Assembly: GCF_900094805.1 (NCBI RefSeq)
Contig: NZ_FMAT01000006.1
Location: 1-64,000, forward strand
Reading direction: 5' to 3'
Origin: Arthrobacter sp. NIO-1057
GTDB taxonomy: Bacteria > Actinomycetota > Actinomycetes > Actinomycetales > Micrococcaceae
DNA length: 64,000 nt
In this document: positions 16,343-25,132 of the stretch, in pieces
Layout: every line of letters begins with the position of its first letter
Numbering within the stretch: the first letter of the stretch is position 1
The notes under the pieces: model-generated
Seen by the model: only the letters and a program-made list of their open reading frames with translations
Database searches by the model: none
What the model was told of the DNA's origin: nothing
Position numbers and translations under genes: made by a program

Positions 16343-17299
16343 GTGAAGAATCGTCAGAAATTTCCCATAGTTTTCAGCATTCTCGCTGCCCTGACTCTCG
16401 TTGGATGTTCCACGAATTCACCATCCCTCGAAGCACCATCTTCCAGCACAGCCCCCAGCTCCGCCAGCACAGCACCAAGCTCATCGCCACTGACCGACCT
16501 CAGCGCCGACATGGTGGCCTCCGCAAGCATCCCGTCCATGTGCGGATTCCCCGAGGGCAAATTATCTAAAGGTGTCCTGCAGAAAAAACACCCCGAGTAC
16601 CCCAATGCCAGCGTCCCAAGCATCGCCGATACAAAACTGATTGTCGCCGGAGACCTCACCGGTGACGGTGTGAAAGACCTCGCGGCAGTGTTCTACTGCG
16701 ACAAAGGTGGCGTTTCATGGCCCTCACACATCCAGCTCTTCCAGAACACCGCCAAAGGCATCGCCGCTTTAGGCAAACCCTTTCTCATGGGTGACATTAC
16801 CGGAGGCGCCCGCGGGATTCCGAGCTCGCTAAGATTCGTCAACGGACAACTGGAAGCCGTTGACCGCCAGCTCTTGCCCATGGAGCCGGCGGCTGCCCCT
16901 TCAGGAAAGATCAAGGCGAGCCTAAAGTGGGACGGCAAGAAACTGATCACCACGGAAATCCAAGACCTAGCGCACCCAAAAAATGGCACGCTCAAGACTG
17001 CCACCGTCAATGGCACCTGGTGCCAGCTGACAAAAGAGTCAAAAATCGACACCAAGGACTGCCTAGAAATCAACTACCCACAACTCATCCAGAAGGGTGA
17101 AGATCCACGGACCCTTGATTACTCGTCCAATAACGACTTCACCGAGTTGAGCTACTTTGATGCGCCACTGGGCGTGATTTACCAGCCCGGCGTAAAAATC
17201 CAAGACCCGGCAAATCCTTCAGTCCCGACGGCTCAGCTAGATCAGTACCGGCTATATAACAGCCAAACTCAAGAAGTGTACGTTCGACGCAGTAAGTAA
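16343..17299 (+). CDS. Putative secreted lipoprotein of unknown function
   Basis: The 318-residue protein from GTG 16343 has GAGGTGA upstream. The N-terminal signal peptide MKNRQKFPIVFSILAALTLV ends at a lipobox L-V-G-C (Cys 22), followed by a Ser/Pro/Thr-rich linker to about residue 55. The mature part contains a calcium-binding- or FG-GAP-like LIVAGDLTGDGVKDLAAVFYCD segment near 103-124, which suggests a small beta-propeller-like repeat. It should be anchored on the outer face of the membrane. It ends two bases before the stop of the convergent CoA-transferase. Confidence 0.75.
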   Translation: MKNRQKFPIVFSILAALTLVGCSTNSPSLEAPSSSTAPSSASTAPSSSPLTDLSADMVASASIPSMCGFPEGKLSKGVLQKKHPEYPNASVPSIADTKLIVAGDLTGDGVKDLAAVFYCDKGGVSWPSHIQLFQNTAKGIAALGKPFLMGDITGGARGIPSSLRFVNGQLEAVDRQLLPMEPAAAPSGKIKASLKWDGKKLITTEIQDLAHPKNGTLKTATVNGTWCQLTKESKIDTKDCLEINYPQLIQKGEDPRTLDYSSNNDFTELSYFDAPLGVIYQPGVKIQDPANPSVPTAQLDQYRLYNSQTQEVYVRRSK

Positions 17300-17301
17300 C
17301 T

Positions 17302-18819
17302 CTAGCTCGCTGGGCGCATGTCTCCGGTTTCTTCGAAGCGCTGGTGCCAGCTCAGGGCTTCTCCCAGCAGGTGTGGAGTGTGCTTGCCGTAGCTGTCCTT
17401 GCAGGCGCGATCGAAGTAGTCCTGCAAGAGTGGACGGTACTCAGGGTGCGCGCAGTTGTTGATGACCAGCTGGGCCCGCTGCTTGGGTGAGAGGCCACGC
17501 AGGTCTGCCAGGCCCTGTTCGGTAATCAGGATCATGGTGTCGTGCTCCGTGTGATCCACATGCGAAGCGAACGGAACGATGCCCGAGATCTTGCCGCCCT
17601 TGGCGGTGGATGGGGACATGAACACCGACAGGTAGCCGTTGCGGGCAAAGTCGCCGGAGCCGCCGATGCCGTTCATAACGTGGGAGCCGAGCACGTTGGT
17701 GGAGTTCACGTTGCCGTAGATGTCGGCCTCGATCATGCCGTTCAATGCAATGCAGCCTAGACGGCGGATGATCTCCGGGTGGTTGGAGATCTCTTGGGCG
17801 CGCAGCAGGATGCGTTGGCGGTAGTGATCCACGTTCTTGTTGAACTCGTCGATGCCCTCTGCGGAGAGTGAGAAGCTGGTGGCGGAGGCGAACTCGATGG
17901 TGCCATCCTTGATCAATTCCAGCATTCCGTCCTGGATGACCTCGGTGTAGGCGGTCAGGCCCTTGTAACCGCCGCGGACCAGGCCAGCGAGCACGGCGTT
18001 AGCAATGTTACCCACGCCGGACTGAAGAGGCAGTAGCTTTTCGCTCAAGCGGCCGGCACGGATCTCGGAGTCCAAGAAGGTCAGTAGGTGATCGGCGATC
18101 TTTTCGCTGGTCTCATCTACCGGGGCAAAAGGGCTGAGGCGATCGGGCGCATCAGTTTCTACTACGGCGACAATCTTGTTGACGTCCACGTCCATGTACT
18201 TCTGGCCGATGCGGTCGCGTACGGTGGTGAGATCAATTGGCTTGCGGTGCGGCGGCAGCGCGGTGCCGTAATAGACGTCGTGCATACCTTCCATGGCAGC
18301 GGACTGCTGGGAGTTGACCTCGATGATGATCTTGTCGGCCATTTCCAGCCAGGTCTTGTTATTGCCTACGGAGCTAGATGGGATCAGATCCCCGTCGGCG
18401 GTGATGCCCACGACCTCCACGATGGCCACGTCGATCTTGCCGTAGAAGCCAAACCAAGCGTGCTGGGCGACATGGGACAGGTGAATGTCCATGTACTCCA
18501 TGTTGCCGTCGTTGATGCGGCGACGCAGTTCTGGGTCAGACATATAAGGAAGGCGCAGGTTCATGCCTTCAGCCTTGGCCAACACTCCGTCGAGCTCAGG
18601 AGCGGTGGAGGCGCCGGTGAGCACGTTGATCTTGAAGTCCTTACCTTCGGCGTGCTGGCGTTCCATCTGGGCGGCCAGGGCGCCGGGAACGGCTTTCGGG
18701 TATCCGGCACCGGTGAAGCCGCTCATGGCAACGGTCATGCCCGGCTTGATGAATGTTGCTGCCTGTTCGGCGCTCATCAGTCGATCAGCAAAGGCCCGGT
18801 GGTGAATACGCTCGTGCAA
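17302..18819 (-). CDS. Acetyl-CoA hydrolase/succinyl-CoA:acetate CoA-transferase family
   Basis: The 505-residue enzyme begins at TTG 18819, supported by GAAGGGG 7 nt upstream. It contains the class I CoA-transferase features of Cat1/AarC/Ach1: an N-terminal SGFTGAGYPKAVP, a central AYTEVIQDGMLELI with the candidate catalytic Glu that forms the glutamyl-CoA thioester, and the C-terminal GIGGSGDFARNGYLSVFM glycine loop. It likely moves CoA between succinate and acetate (or hydrolyses acetyl-CoA), linking acetate metabolism to the citrate cycle. The sequence alone does not separate transferase from hydrolase activity, but most such bacterial enzymes are transferases. Confidence 0.93.
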   Translation of the reverse strand: MHERIHHRAFADRLMSAEQAATFIKPGMTVAMSGFTGAGYPKAVPGALAAQMERQHAEGKDFKINVLTGASTAPELDGVLAKAEGMNLRLPYMSDPELRRRINDGNMEYMDIHLSHVAQHAWFGFYGKIDVAIVEVVGITADGDLIPSSSVGNNKTWLEMADKIIIEVNSQQSAAMEGMHDVYYGTALPPHRKPIDLTTVRDRIGQKYMDVDVNKIVAVVETDAPDRLSPFAPVDETSEKIADHLLTFLDSEIRAGRLSEKLLPLQSGVGNIANAVLAGLVRGGYKGLTAYTEVIQDGMLELIKDGTIEFASATSFSLSAEGIDEFNKNVDHYRQRILLRAQEISNHPEIIRRLGCIALNGMIEADIYGNVNSTNVLGSHVMNGIGGSGDFARNGYLSVFMSPSTAKGGKISGIVPFASHVDHTEHDTMILITEQGLADLRGLSPKQRAQLVINNCAHPEYRPLLQDYFDRACKDSYGKHTPHLLGEALSWHQRFEETGDMRPAS

Positions 18820-18995
18820 AATAACCCCTTCGAAACATCCTTGTGACGTAGGTCTATAACCTGCATCTCACCGGAACACTGTAGTACTTATCGAAGGCGA
18901 GTCAGACCACAGGTGGGCTGTTAGCGCGGTGGGTGGCAGATTTCTCGATGAGTTGCCCGGGATTTGCGGTGGCCGGGGAATCATTAACTCGGATC

Positions 18996-19310
18996 TCACT
19001 TATTCTGACTCGCGTCGACATGGGTATTTCCACGGACCAGCGTGACCTCAAGTTGAGCGCCGAGAGCCGACGCGTAACGTCGCAGGGTCGCTAGTTGAAC
19101 GCGATCCAGATCCCCGGTTTCCATGCGAGCAATACGGTCAACGCTCAGCTTCATGGCCGCAGCCAGCTCTTCCTGGGTCAGTTCCGTAGCTTCGCGCATC
19201 GCCTGCAGCGAGATCCTACTCGATTGATCACGCACGTGACGCGCATGATTGGCGACAGCTGCACGCTGCTCATCGGTCAGTACCTGCGGATCAGCAAACG
19301 CAAAACCCAT
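18996..19310 (-). CDS. XRE-family HTH protein (HigA-like)
   Basis: The 104-residue protein from ATG 19310 (an ATG four codons earlier sits directly on the purine-rich site). A helix-turn-helix occupies about residues 37-93: LQAMREATELTQEELAAAMKLSVDRIARMETGDLDRVQLATLRRYASALG. This resembles the antitoxin part of HigBA-type modules, but no toxin-sized gene is adjacent on either side, so it may be a solitary regulator or a remnant. Confidence 0.75.
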   Translation of the reverse strand: MGFAFADPQVLTDEQRAAVANHARHVRDQSSRISLQAMREATELTQEELAAAMKLSVDRIARMETGDLDRVQLATLRRYASALGAQLEVTLVRGNTHVDASQNK

Positions 19311-19519
19311 ATGTTCCACCATCCTCTTTCGGCCGTGATGCCATTGATTCGGCTCACTTTGAGGCTATGGGGCCACTTCTCCCAAACCAACGATTAAGAC
19401 GTGACAGTCGGGCGTCGATTCGGTGAATTATGGGTACTTCTAGATGATTTCGCGGTGCGAGGCAAAACCCCCATACTTTCGGCGAAGATCATCCCAAAGG
19501 TTTATAGATACGACACTAT

Positions 19520-19532
19520 GTATGATTCATAC
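19520..19532. promoter_or_regulatory. Probable PadR autoregulatory operator
   Basis: GTATGA-T-TCATAC is a perfect inverted repeat with an odd centre, 7 bp before the padR ATG. It overlaps -10-like hexamers (TATGAT, CATACT). PadR proteins typically repress their own promoter at such sites. Confidence 0.55.
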
Positions 19533-19539
19533 TTAAGTC

Positions 19540-19842
19540 ATGGAACATAGCAAAGTACTTCAACAGATCAAGCGTTCCATGCTCCCAGCAGTTCTTCTTA
19601 ACCTACTAACCGAAGAACCCGCCCACGGATACTCGATGCTGAATAAGCTCGAAGAGCTCGATGTACCTGGCGTCAAGAGTGGAACCCTATATCCGCTACT
19701 AAGAACGATGGAACAGTCGGGCGACATCGTTTCCGACTGGCAAATTACCGAACGAGGACCAGCACGCAAGATCTTCAAGATCACCGCGCAAGGTCGCCAG
19801 AGCCTGGAATCAATCAATAGCTGGTTACGACAGTTCACCTAG
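19540..19842 (+). CDS. PadR-family transcriptional regulator
   Basis: The 100-residue protein matches the short PadR-s2 group: N-terminal winged helix (MLPAVLLNLLTEEPAHGYSML, VKSGTLYPLLRTMEQSGDIVSDW, then RKIFKITAQGRQSLESI). It is followed 9 nt later by a HAAS/DUF1700-type membrane protein, a common Firmicute/actinobacterial pair in which PadR represses the operon. An operator-like repeat precedes it. Confidence 0.9.
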   Translation: MEHSKVLQQIKRSMLPAVLLNLLTEEPAHGYSMLNKLEELDVPGVKSGTLYPLLRTMEQSGDIVSDWQITERGPARKIFKITAQGRQSLESINSWLRQFT

Positions 19843-19851
19843 GAAAGTGAC

Positions 19852-20238
19852 ATGGAAAATAATCTCAAAACCTACACCGATGAACTTCGCTATAACCTAA
19901 CGCTACGCAATCTGGACGCTGACACCATCCGCGACATCGTTCGGGAGGTCGAATCCGAAGTCGTCAGCTACGAAGAAGCGGTCTCCAACTTTGGTTCGCC
20001 CGACGAATACGCCAAGTCATTTCCCTCAACGCCGTCACCAAAGAACCACTCAGCGTTCGTCGCATCAGGAGTTCTACTAGCTATTCTTTGGGCTGCACTC
20101 ACGATCATGCTCCGTGATCGCGACGCCGGACCCTTCTCCGGCTGGGCCATCACCTGGTTACCTGTACTCGGATTTGTCGCAGCGGGAATAGTCATCGACT
20201 TCTCCCGTTCAGTGGCCCGTTCACGCGCCAGCCGGTAA
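19852..20238 (+). CDS. HAAS-domain (DUF1700-like) small membrane protein
   Basis: The 128-residue protein has an N-terminal helical part (residues 1-55: LKTYTDELRYNLTLRNLDADTIRDIVREVES) that fits the HAAS domain found next to PadR genes, with FGSPDEYAKSF typical of the motif. Two hydrophobic segments follow (about 67-87 and 97-117), then a basic tail. It probably senses or regulates membrane functions together with PadR. Its biochemical role is unknown. Confidence 0.75.
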   Translation: MENNLKTYTDELRYNLTLRNLDADTIRDIVREVESEVVSYEEAVSNFGSPDEYAKSFPSTPSPKNHSAFVASGVLLAILWAALTIMLRDRDAGPFSGWAITWLPVLGFVAAGIVIDFSRSVARSRASR

Positions 20239-20266
20239 GCGCCAAAAGCCCCGACGAACTTAAAAC

Positions 20267-20295
20267 GAACTCAAAATTTTTATTCTTTTGAGTTC
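20267..20295 (+). terminator. Hairpin after the padR operon
   Basis: GAACTCAAAA (20267-20276) pairs perfectly with TTTTGAGTTC (20286-20295). It lies 28 nt after the HAAS gene, and the stem itself supplies the T-rich side. It is likely a weak terminator. Confidence 0.5.
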
Positions 20296-20328
20296 ATTTG
20301 GAGTTGAGCCAAGCGCTTCTTAAAACGC

Positions 20329-20372
20329 CAACGGGTGGCGTACATTCCCTGTGGAATGTACACCACCCGTTG
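20329..20372 (-). terminator. Intrinsic terminator of the rpsF-ssb-rpsR-rplI operon
   Basis: A 20-bp stem with one mismatch (20329-20348 with 20353-20372) and loop CTGT lies 24 nt after the rplI stop. On the minus strand it is followed by TTTTAAG. Confidence 0.85.
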
Positions 20373-20396
20373 ATCAGAAGGTGAGTCTAAAAAGAC

Positions 20397-20855
20397 TTAC
20401 TTCTTAGCAGCAGCTACAACCTGCAGGCGCAGGTTTGCAACGATGTCCTCGTGTACGCGAACGGTTGCGGTGTAGTTACCAGTCGACTTGATGTGGTCGC
20501 TGACCTCGATGTTGCGCTTGTCGATCTTACCCAGACCGGCAGCCTCTACGGCGTTAGCGATATCGATGGTCTTGACGGTACCGAACAGGCGACCGTTAGA
20601 ACCAGCCTTGATGGTGATCTTCACCGGCTGGGACTTCAGCTTAGCTGCAAGTTCCTGAGCTTCCTCAAGGTTTGCAATAGCGCGAGCAGCACGTGCAGCC
20701 TTGATCGACTCCACCTGCTTCTCACCGCCCTGGGTCCAGACGATTGCGAAGCCGCGTGGCAGCAGGTAGTTACGGGCGTAGCCGTTCTTTACCTCGACAA
20801 TATCGCCAGCAGCACCGAGACCGGATACTTCGTGAGTCAGAATGATCTTTGCCAT
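20397..20855 (-). CDS. rplI: 50S ribosomal protein L9
   Basis: The 152-residue protein has the L9 N-terminal signature [37 protein letters not shown] and the C-terminal domain after a long connecting helix ([22 protein letters not shown]). It binds 23S rRNA domain V and helps maintain frame. It is the last gene of the rpsF operon, 18 nt after rpsR. Confidence 0.98.
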   Translation of the reverse strand: MAKIILTHEVSGLGAAGDIVEVKNGYARNYLLPRGFAIVWTQGGEKQVESIKAARAARAIANLEEAQELAAKLKSQPVKITIKAGSNGRLFGTVKTIDIANAVEAAGLGKIDKRNIEVSDHIKSTGNYTATVRVHEDIVANLRLQVVAAAKK

Positions 20856-20873
20856 TTTGCTATCCCTTCTTCC

Positions 20874-21113
20874 TTAGCCGCGGCCAGCGCCGGAGTAAGG
20901 CAGCAGGGCTACTTCACGTGCGTTCTTGATTGCCTGTGCGATCTTGCGCTGTTCCTGAACGGAAACGCCGGTTACTCGACGAGCGCGGATCTTTCCACGG
21001 TCAGAGATGAACTTGCGCAGCAATGCGGTGTCCTTGTAGTCGATGACAGTGATGTCAGCGGCCTTCAAGGGGTTGGACTTTGGTTTGGGCTTACGGATTT
21101 CAGCCTTAGCCAT
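20874..21113 (-). CDS. rpsR: 30S ribosomal protein S18
   Basis: The 79-residue basic protein has the S18 core [19 protein letters not shown] and [26 protein letters not shown]. The zinc-binding cysteines found in some S18 copies are absent, so this is the zinc-independent type. It pairs with S6 on the 30S platform, which fits the shared operon. AAGGAG precedes the ATG. Confidence 0.97.
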   Translation of the reverse strand: MAKAEIRKPKPKSNPLKAADITVIDYKDTALLRKFISDRGKIRARRVTGVSVQEQRKIAQAIKNAREVALLPYSGAGRG

Positions 21114-21175
21114 CGTGGAGCTCCTTTAGCTTGGGAGCCCGCAGAATGATCTGCGGGATGGTGAATAAATAATAT

Positions 21176-21748
21176 TTAGAAAGGCGGTTCGTCAGCGCCT
21201 GGGTTGCCCCAGCCGCCACCATTGTTTCCGCCGGTGCTCCATGGATCAGCGGCTGGAGCATTCCATCCGCCACCCTGTTGCGGCTGCTGCTGACGCGGCT
21301 GCTGCGCTGGGGCACCTTGCTGTGGTGCGTTGGAGAATCCTCCACCGCCACCATTGCCGAAGCCACCGTTGCCACCGCCGGAGCGCTGGGTACGGGTGAC
21401 CTTGGCGGAAGCGAAACGGAGCGATGGGCCGATTTCATCGACCTCAAGCTCCATCACGGTGCGACGTTCGCCTTCCTTGGTGTCGTAAGAACGTGAACGC
21501 AGTCGACCCTGGGCGATGACGCGCATGCCCTTGGTCAGCGTTTCAGCAACGTTCTCTGCAGCCTCGCGCCACACCGATGCACGCAAGAACAGGGCTTCCC
21601 CGTCCTTCCATTCATTGGACTGGCGGTCAAAGGTGCGAGGAGTCGAAGCGATCGTAAAGTTCGCTACGGCTGAGCCGGACGGCGTGAAACGCAGCTCCGG
21701 ATCGGCGGTCAGGTTTCCGATGACGGTAATAACAGTCTCGCCTGCCAT
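21176..21748 (-). CDS. ssb: Single-stranded DNA-binding protein
   Basis: The 190-residue protein has an OB-fold domain (residues 1-110: [20 protein letters not shown], then [21 protein letters not shown]), a Gly/Gln/Pro-rich flexible linker (about 118-180) and the acidic protein-interaction tip DEPPF. It protects ssDNA and recruits replication and repair proteins. Its position between rpsF and rpsR is the conserved bacterial order. Confidence 0.97.
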   Translation of the reverse strand: MAGETVITVIGNLTADPELRFTPSGSAVANFTIASTPRTFDRQSNEWKDGEALFLRASVWREAAENVAETLTKGMRVIAQGRLRSRSYDTKEGERRTVMELEVDEIGPSLRFASAKVTRTQRSGGGNGGFGNGGGGGFSNAPQQGAPAQQPRQQQPQQGGGWNAPAADPWSTGGNNGGGWGNPGADEPPF

Positions 21749-21803
21749 TGACTCTCCTTAGAATGATTGAACGTTATTTCTTACGACGGAAGGATTTGCG
21801 TAA

Positions 21804-22100
21804 TTAAACGCGAGCCTCTTCCGGACGGGTGACCTTGTGGCGCAGGATCTGCTCGTTGATCTTCAGCTGGCGCTCAAGCTCAGCGGAAGCGGCTGGTTCT
21901 GCGGTGTAGTTCACCACTACGTAAGTGGCTTCTGCCTTCTTCTTGATCTCGTAAGCCATCTTGCGACGACCCCAGATATCAACCTTTTCGATGGTGCCAC
22001 CGTTGGAGCGAACAACCTCGAGGTACTTCTCGATGGTTGGCTCTACGGTGCGGTCATCGACCTCTGGATCAATGAGGACCATAAGTTCATAAGCACGCAT
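21804..22100 (-). CDS. rpsF: 30S ribosomal protein S6
   Basis: The 98-residue protein starts at ATG 22100, preceded by GGAGGTGG at an ideal distance; a longer frame start at 22145 is not supported. It begins MRAYELMVLIDPEVDD and contains WGRRKMAYEIKKKAEATYVVVNY, the standard S6 core. It is the first gene of the rpsF-ssb-rpsR-rplI operon. Confidence 0.98.
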   Translation of the reverse strand: MRAYELMVLIDPEVDDRTVEPTIEKYLEVVRSNGGTIEKVDIWGRRKMAYEIKKKAEATYVVVNYTAEPAASAELERQLKINEQILRHKVTRPEEARV

Positions 22101-22270
22101 GTGAACCCACCTCCTTTGGGCTAAGCGGTCGCGGTATTTCCGCAACAGGAGGTTCTTGCGTTATCCATGTATCAGACGCCCAACTTTCGGGCATGCAGTA
22201 GCACAGACCTTCCAATCCTACCCGAGATCATCGCGCAAGCATAAGCCTTCGTGTCCTAGATCATGGAGGG

Positions 22271-24361
22271 TTACTGAGAATCGATGGCCTTCTGTAGCCG
22301 TTGCCCAAAGACTGGCACGAGTGTGCGCATATAAGTGTCAGAGATGTGGTGCTTATCCCGGTAGATCAAAACATTGCCAACAACGGCCGGGCAGGTACCG
22401 TCCACGCAGAACTGATCACTGAAGTCTAAGACGTTTACTCTCGGTTCTAGTTTGGCTGCGGCCTTGGTGGCATCGCCCTTTTCAAAGGCTCCCTTTTCCG
22501 GGAAGGAACAGGCCTGCGGGTTATCGATATTCTCTTCTACACAGTCCCTGGCGTAGGTATCTTGTGGTGGTAGAGGAGTGTCGACGATGGCGTAGACCGG
22601 CCGTCCCGCATCTTCAAGCTTGCCCCAGGCTGCGGCCAGGCCCTTGGCAGGATCCGAAACGAAGGTGGATCCTGCCCAACTTGCGGTGACTACAGCGTCA
22701 ATGTCTTTGCGTTTGGTCAGTGCATCCATGGTCTGGTCGAACGTCTCTTGGCAGTTGATGCTTCCGTCTTGATCGGCTTTACGTTGAGCTTCGTTGAATG
22801 GGCATGAGTTTTTGAGGTACGTGACGACTTTCCAGTCTTTACTCTTCGCGTACTCACTTAGTGCTTCAAACCAATGTGCGGCGTGTGAGTCGCCCACCAG
22901 GGCCACGGTGAACTTCGCATCTTTGTTCCCGAACTCGCATTCCTTGATCTGCGTGGATTGTGGCTTCTGCACGCAATTGCCGATATTAGGAAGGTCTTTG
23001 GCCGCTTCTGCCGGAACGGGAACGACCTGATGCTCGCTGGTGACAAATGCTGGCGCACCGTGCGAGAGTGAGGCCGCACCAAATCCTTCTGGAGGTTGCT
23101 CGGTCAGTGCAGTGGCTACGCGCTGTTCTTGTTCCACGATGCGCTCTTGGGTAAGCCCAGGAAGTAGAGCCACCGAAGCGGTGATCGCGACCATTGTGGC
23201 GCCAGCAATCAGTGAACGGGCCGGGGAGACCGCCAAGAATCGCAGGTGACGAATCGGAGTTTCCACAAACTTGAGGCTGAGCCACGCTAGGAGCAACGAT
23301 GCAATGAACAGGGCGATGGATTGCAAAGGTTTAGGTTTTCCACCGGAGATCTCGGTGTAAAAAATGATCAGCGGCCAGTGCCACAGATATAACGAGTAGG
23401 AGGCAAGACCGACCCATTGGACCGCGGACCAGTTCACCAACAGGTGCAAGGAACCCGGGCCTCGGGTGCTGCCAGCGGCAATGATTACAGCGCATCCAAA
23501 CACTGGCACGGCAGCAGCGATGCCAGGGAAAACGGTAGACGCGTCATAGGTAAAGGCCGCGATACCGATAACAATCAGCGCAATGAGGACTGCCAGATTT
23601 CGAGTGGACCAGGCAGAAACCCACCGTGGCAACCTAAGGGCTCCTTCGTCATGCGCCTGCACGCCAAGGGCTAACAAACCACCGATGGCTAATTCCCAGA
23701 TACGGGTGGTGGTCACAAAATATCCTGCGGCGTCTCCCGAATACCCAGCAAAGATCGAATATCCCAGTGACAACAGTGCCACTGCGCCAAAGGCCATCCA
23801 TATCCATCGACGGCGTGCAGCAAAATGGTCCGAATGCGACCCCGATATTTTGGGCTTCACCAACCAACAAACGATCAATATCAGTAGTGGCCAGAACAGG
23901 TAGAACTGTTCCTCAACGCCGAGGGACCAGAAGTGCTGTAATGGTCCGGCGGCCTGTTCGGCGGCGAGGTAGTCAACGGAGTCCGCGGCCAACACCCAGT
24001 TTTGCACCGAGAACGCCGAGGCTAAAGCCTGGACGCCCAGTGTGCCCCACTGAGTTTTAGGGAACACGAGGAACCCAACCGCCACGACCACAAGAATCAC
24101 AAGCATCGCTGCGGGCAGAATGCGCCGTGCTCTTCCGCCATAAAATGCTGAGAGTTTGATTCTTCCGGTGCTGGCAGCCTCCCTAAGCAGGTGAGAGGTA
24201 ATCAGGAAACCAGAAATAACGAAGAAGATATCTACGCCGATGTAACCGCCTGGAACCACATTAGGTTCTAGGTGGTATGCGACCACTAGCAGAACTGCTA
24301 GTGCTCGCAGTGCTTGGATTTCTGGTCTGAAATTTTTGACCTGCACGGAATTCGAACTCAT
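22271..24361 (-). CDS. OafA-like membrane acyltransferase with C-terminal SGNH domain
   Basis: The 696-residue protein from ATG 24361 (a GTG six codons earlier is possible). The N-terminal half is the acyltransferase_3 membrane domain: RPEIQALRALAVLLVVAYHL with the catalytic His region, IGVDIFFVISGFLIT, FYGGRARRILPAAM, LGVEEQFYLFWPLL, then about ten helices. After residue ~400 comes an SGNH hydrolase-like domain (VALVGDSHAAHWFEAL with the nucleophile Ser, and the late DKHHISDTYM). Such proteins O-acetylate extracytoplasmic polysaccharides or peptidoglycan. It could modify the surface polymer encoded elsewhere in this window, but there is no direct link. Confidence 0.92.
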   Translation of the reverse strand: MSSNSVQVKNFRPEIQALRALAVLLVVAYHLEPNVVPGGYIGVDIFFVISGFLITSHLLREAASTGRIKLSAFYGGRARRILPAAMLVILVVVAVGFLVFPKTQWGTLGVQALASAFSVQNWVLAADSVDYLAAEQAAGPLQHFWSLGVEEQFYLFWPLLILIVCWLVKPKISGSHSDHFAARRRWIWMAFGAVALLSLGYSIFAGYSGDAAGYFVTTTRIWELAIGGLLALGVQAHDEGALRLPRWVSAWSTRNLAVLIALIVIGIAAFTYDASTVFPGIAAAVPVFGCAVIIAAGSTRGPGSLHLLVNWSAVQWVGLASYSLYLWHWPLIIFYTEISGGKPKPLQSIALFIASLLLAWLSLKFVETPIRHLRFLAVSPARSLIAGATMVAITASVALLPGLTQERIVEQEQRVATALTEQPPEGFGAASLSHGAPAFVTSEHQVVPVPAEAAKDLPNIGNCVQKPQSTQIKECEFGNKDAKFTVALVGDSHAAHWFEALSEYAKSKDWKVVTYLKNSCPFNEAQRKADQDGSINCQETFDQTMDALTKRKDIDAVVTASWAGSTFVSDPAKGLAAAWGKLEDAGRPVYAIVDTPLPPQDTYARDCVEENIDNPQACSFPEKGAFEKGDATKAAAKLEPRVNVLDFSDQFCVDGTCPAVVGNVLIYRDKHHISDTYMRTLVPVFGQRLQKAIDSQ

Positions 24362-24438
24362 ATTGTTCGATATGACCACTTCCCGATGAACAGCAGGTAA
24401 TCAAACGGTATCAGCGGAGGAAACTGCTCATGGGAAGG

Positions 24439-24930
24439 TTAGTTGTCGTCACTACGGTTGGGAACCGACAACGGATACTTAGCATCCAATTTTGGGTCAA
24501 CGGCTAACCGCATAATTGCGTCTAAGAGGATCTTGCCGGCACCCCAGTAGATAGGGATGAGCAGCCAAATGAACCAACCAAACTGACCCATTGTCGCAAG
24601 GATGACCGTACCGAAAGTGACTAGAATGCCTATTGCTCTAAAGACCATCATGATCCCTTGAGTAATGGAATCACGTCGTTCTTGATCAGCAAGGGTCCTG
24701 GTTTCAAGTCCCTCAACGGCTTGAGAGAAATCTGGTGCTTGTACGCTTTGGAACAAATCACCAACTTGAACGTCCAGAGCCCTAGCAACAAGTGAGATGG
24801 TCTCCAAGCTGGCATCATTGCCGGCTTCAAGTCGTTGAATGGTTCTGACAGTAATACCGCTCTCTTTGGCTAGTCGTTCTTGAGTCCAGCCCTTGGAGCG
24901 TCGCAGTTCTGCAATCCTTGATATGTTCAT
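24439..24930 (-). CDS. XRE-type regulator with two membrane segments
   Basis: The 163-residue protein has an N-terminal helix-turn-helix (AELRRSKGWTQERLAKESGI, then TVRTIQRLEAGNDASLETISLVARALDV) within residues 6-65, a short linker, and two hydrophobic segments around 95-112 and 117-135. Membrane-bound Xre proteins of this type occur in Gram-positive bacteria, probably responding to envelope signals. It lies downstream of the scramblase-like and ABC genes but is separated from them by about 200 bp. Confidence 0.82.
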   Translation of the reverse strand: MNISRIAELRRSKGWTQERLAKESGITVRTIQRLEAGNDASLETISLVARALDVQVGDLFQSVQAPDFSQAVEGLETRTLADQERRDSITQGIMMVFRAIGILVTFGTVILATMGQFGWFIWLLIPIYWGAGKILLDAIMRLAVDPKLDAKYPLSVPNRSDDN

Positions 24931-25132
24931 GGCATTAAAGCTATCCCTCGGGGTCTCAATACACCACGACAGGACTACGACAAGGTGACGACAACTACCC
25001 GACAGTCACCCGACAGCCTTTCGGGAGCAAATCAAATGCTAACTGACTTGCACCTTTTGAATATGCCTTGCGGGCTATACCTTTGTAGGGTGACGGGCGC
25101 AGTCAAATCGACTGCGGAAGCTTCCTTGATGA

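Noticed and set aside
18088-18846. Long plus-strand open frame (252 codons) opposite the CoA-transferase
   Set aside because: It is antisense to a clear enzyme gene with intact motifs. Its sequence is His/Val/Gly-rich without any domain, as expected for a mirror frame in GC-rich DNA.
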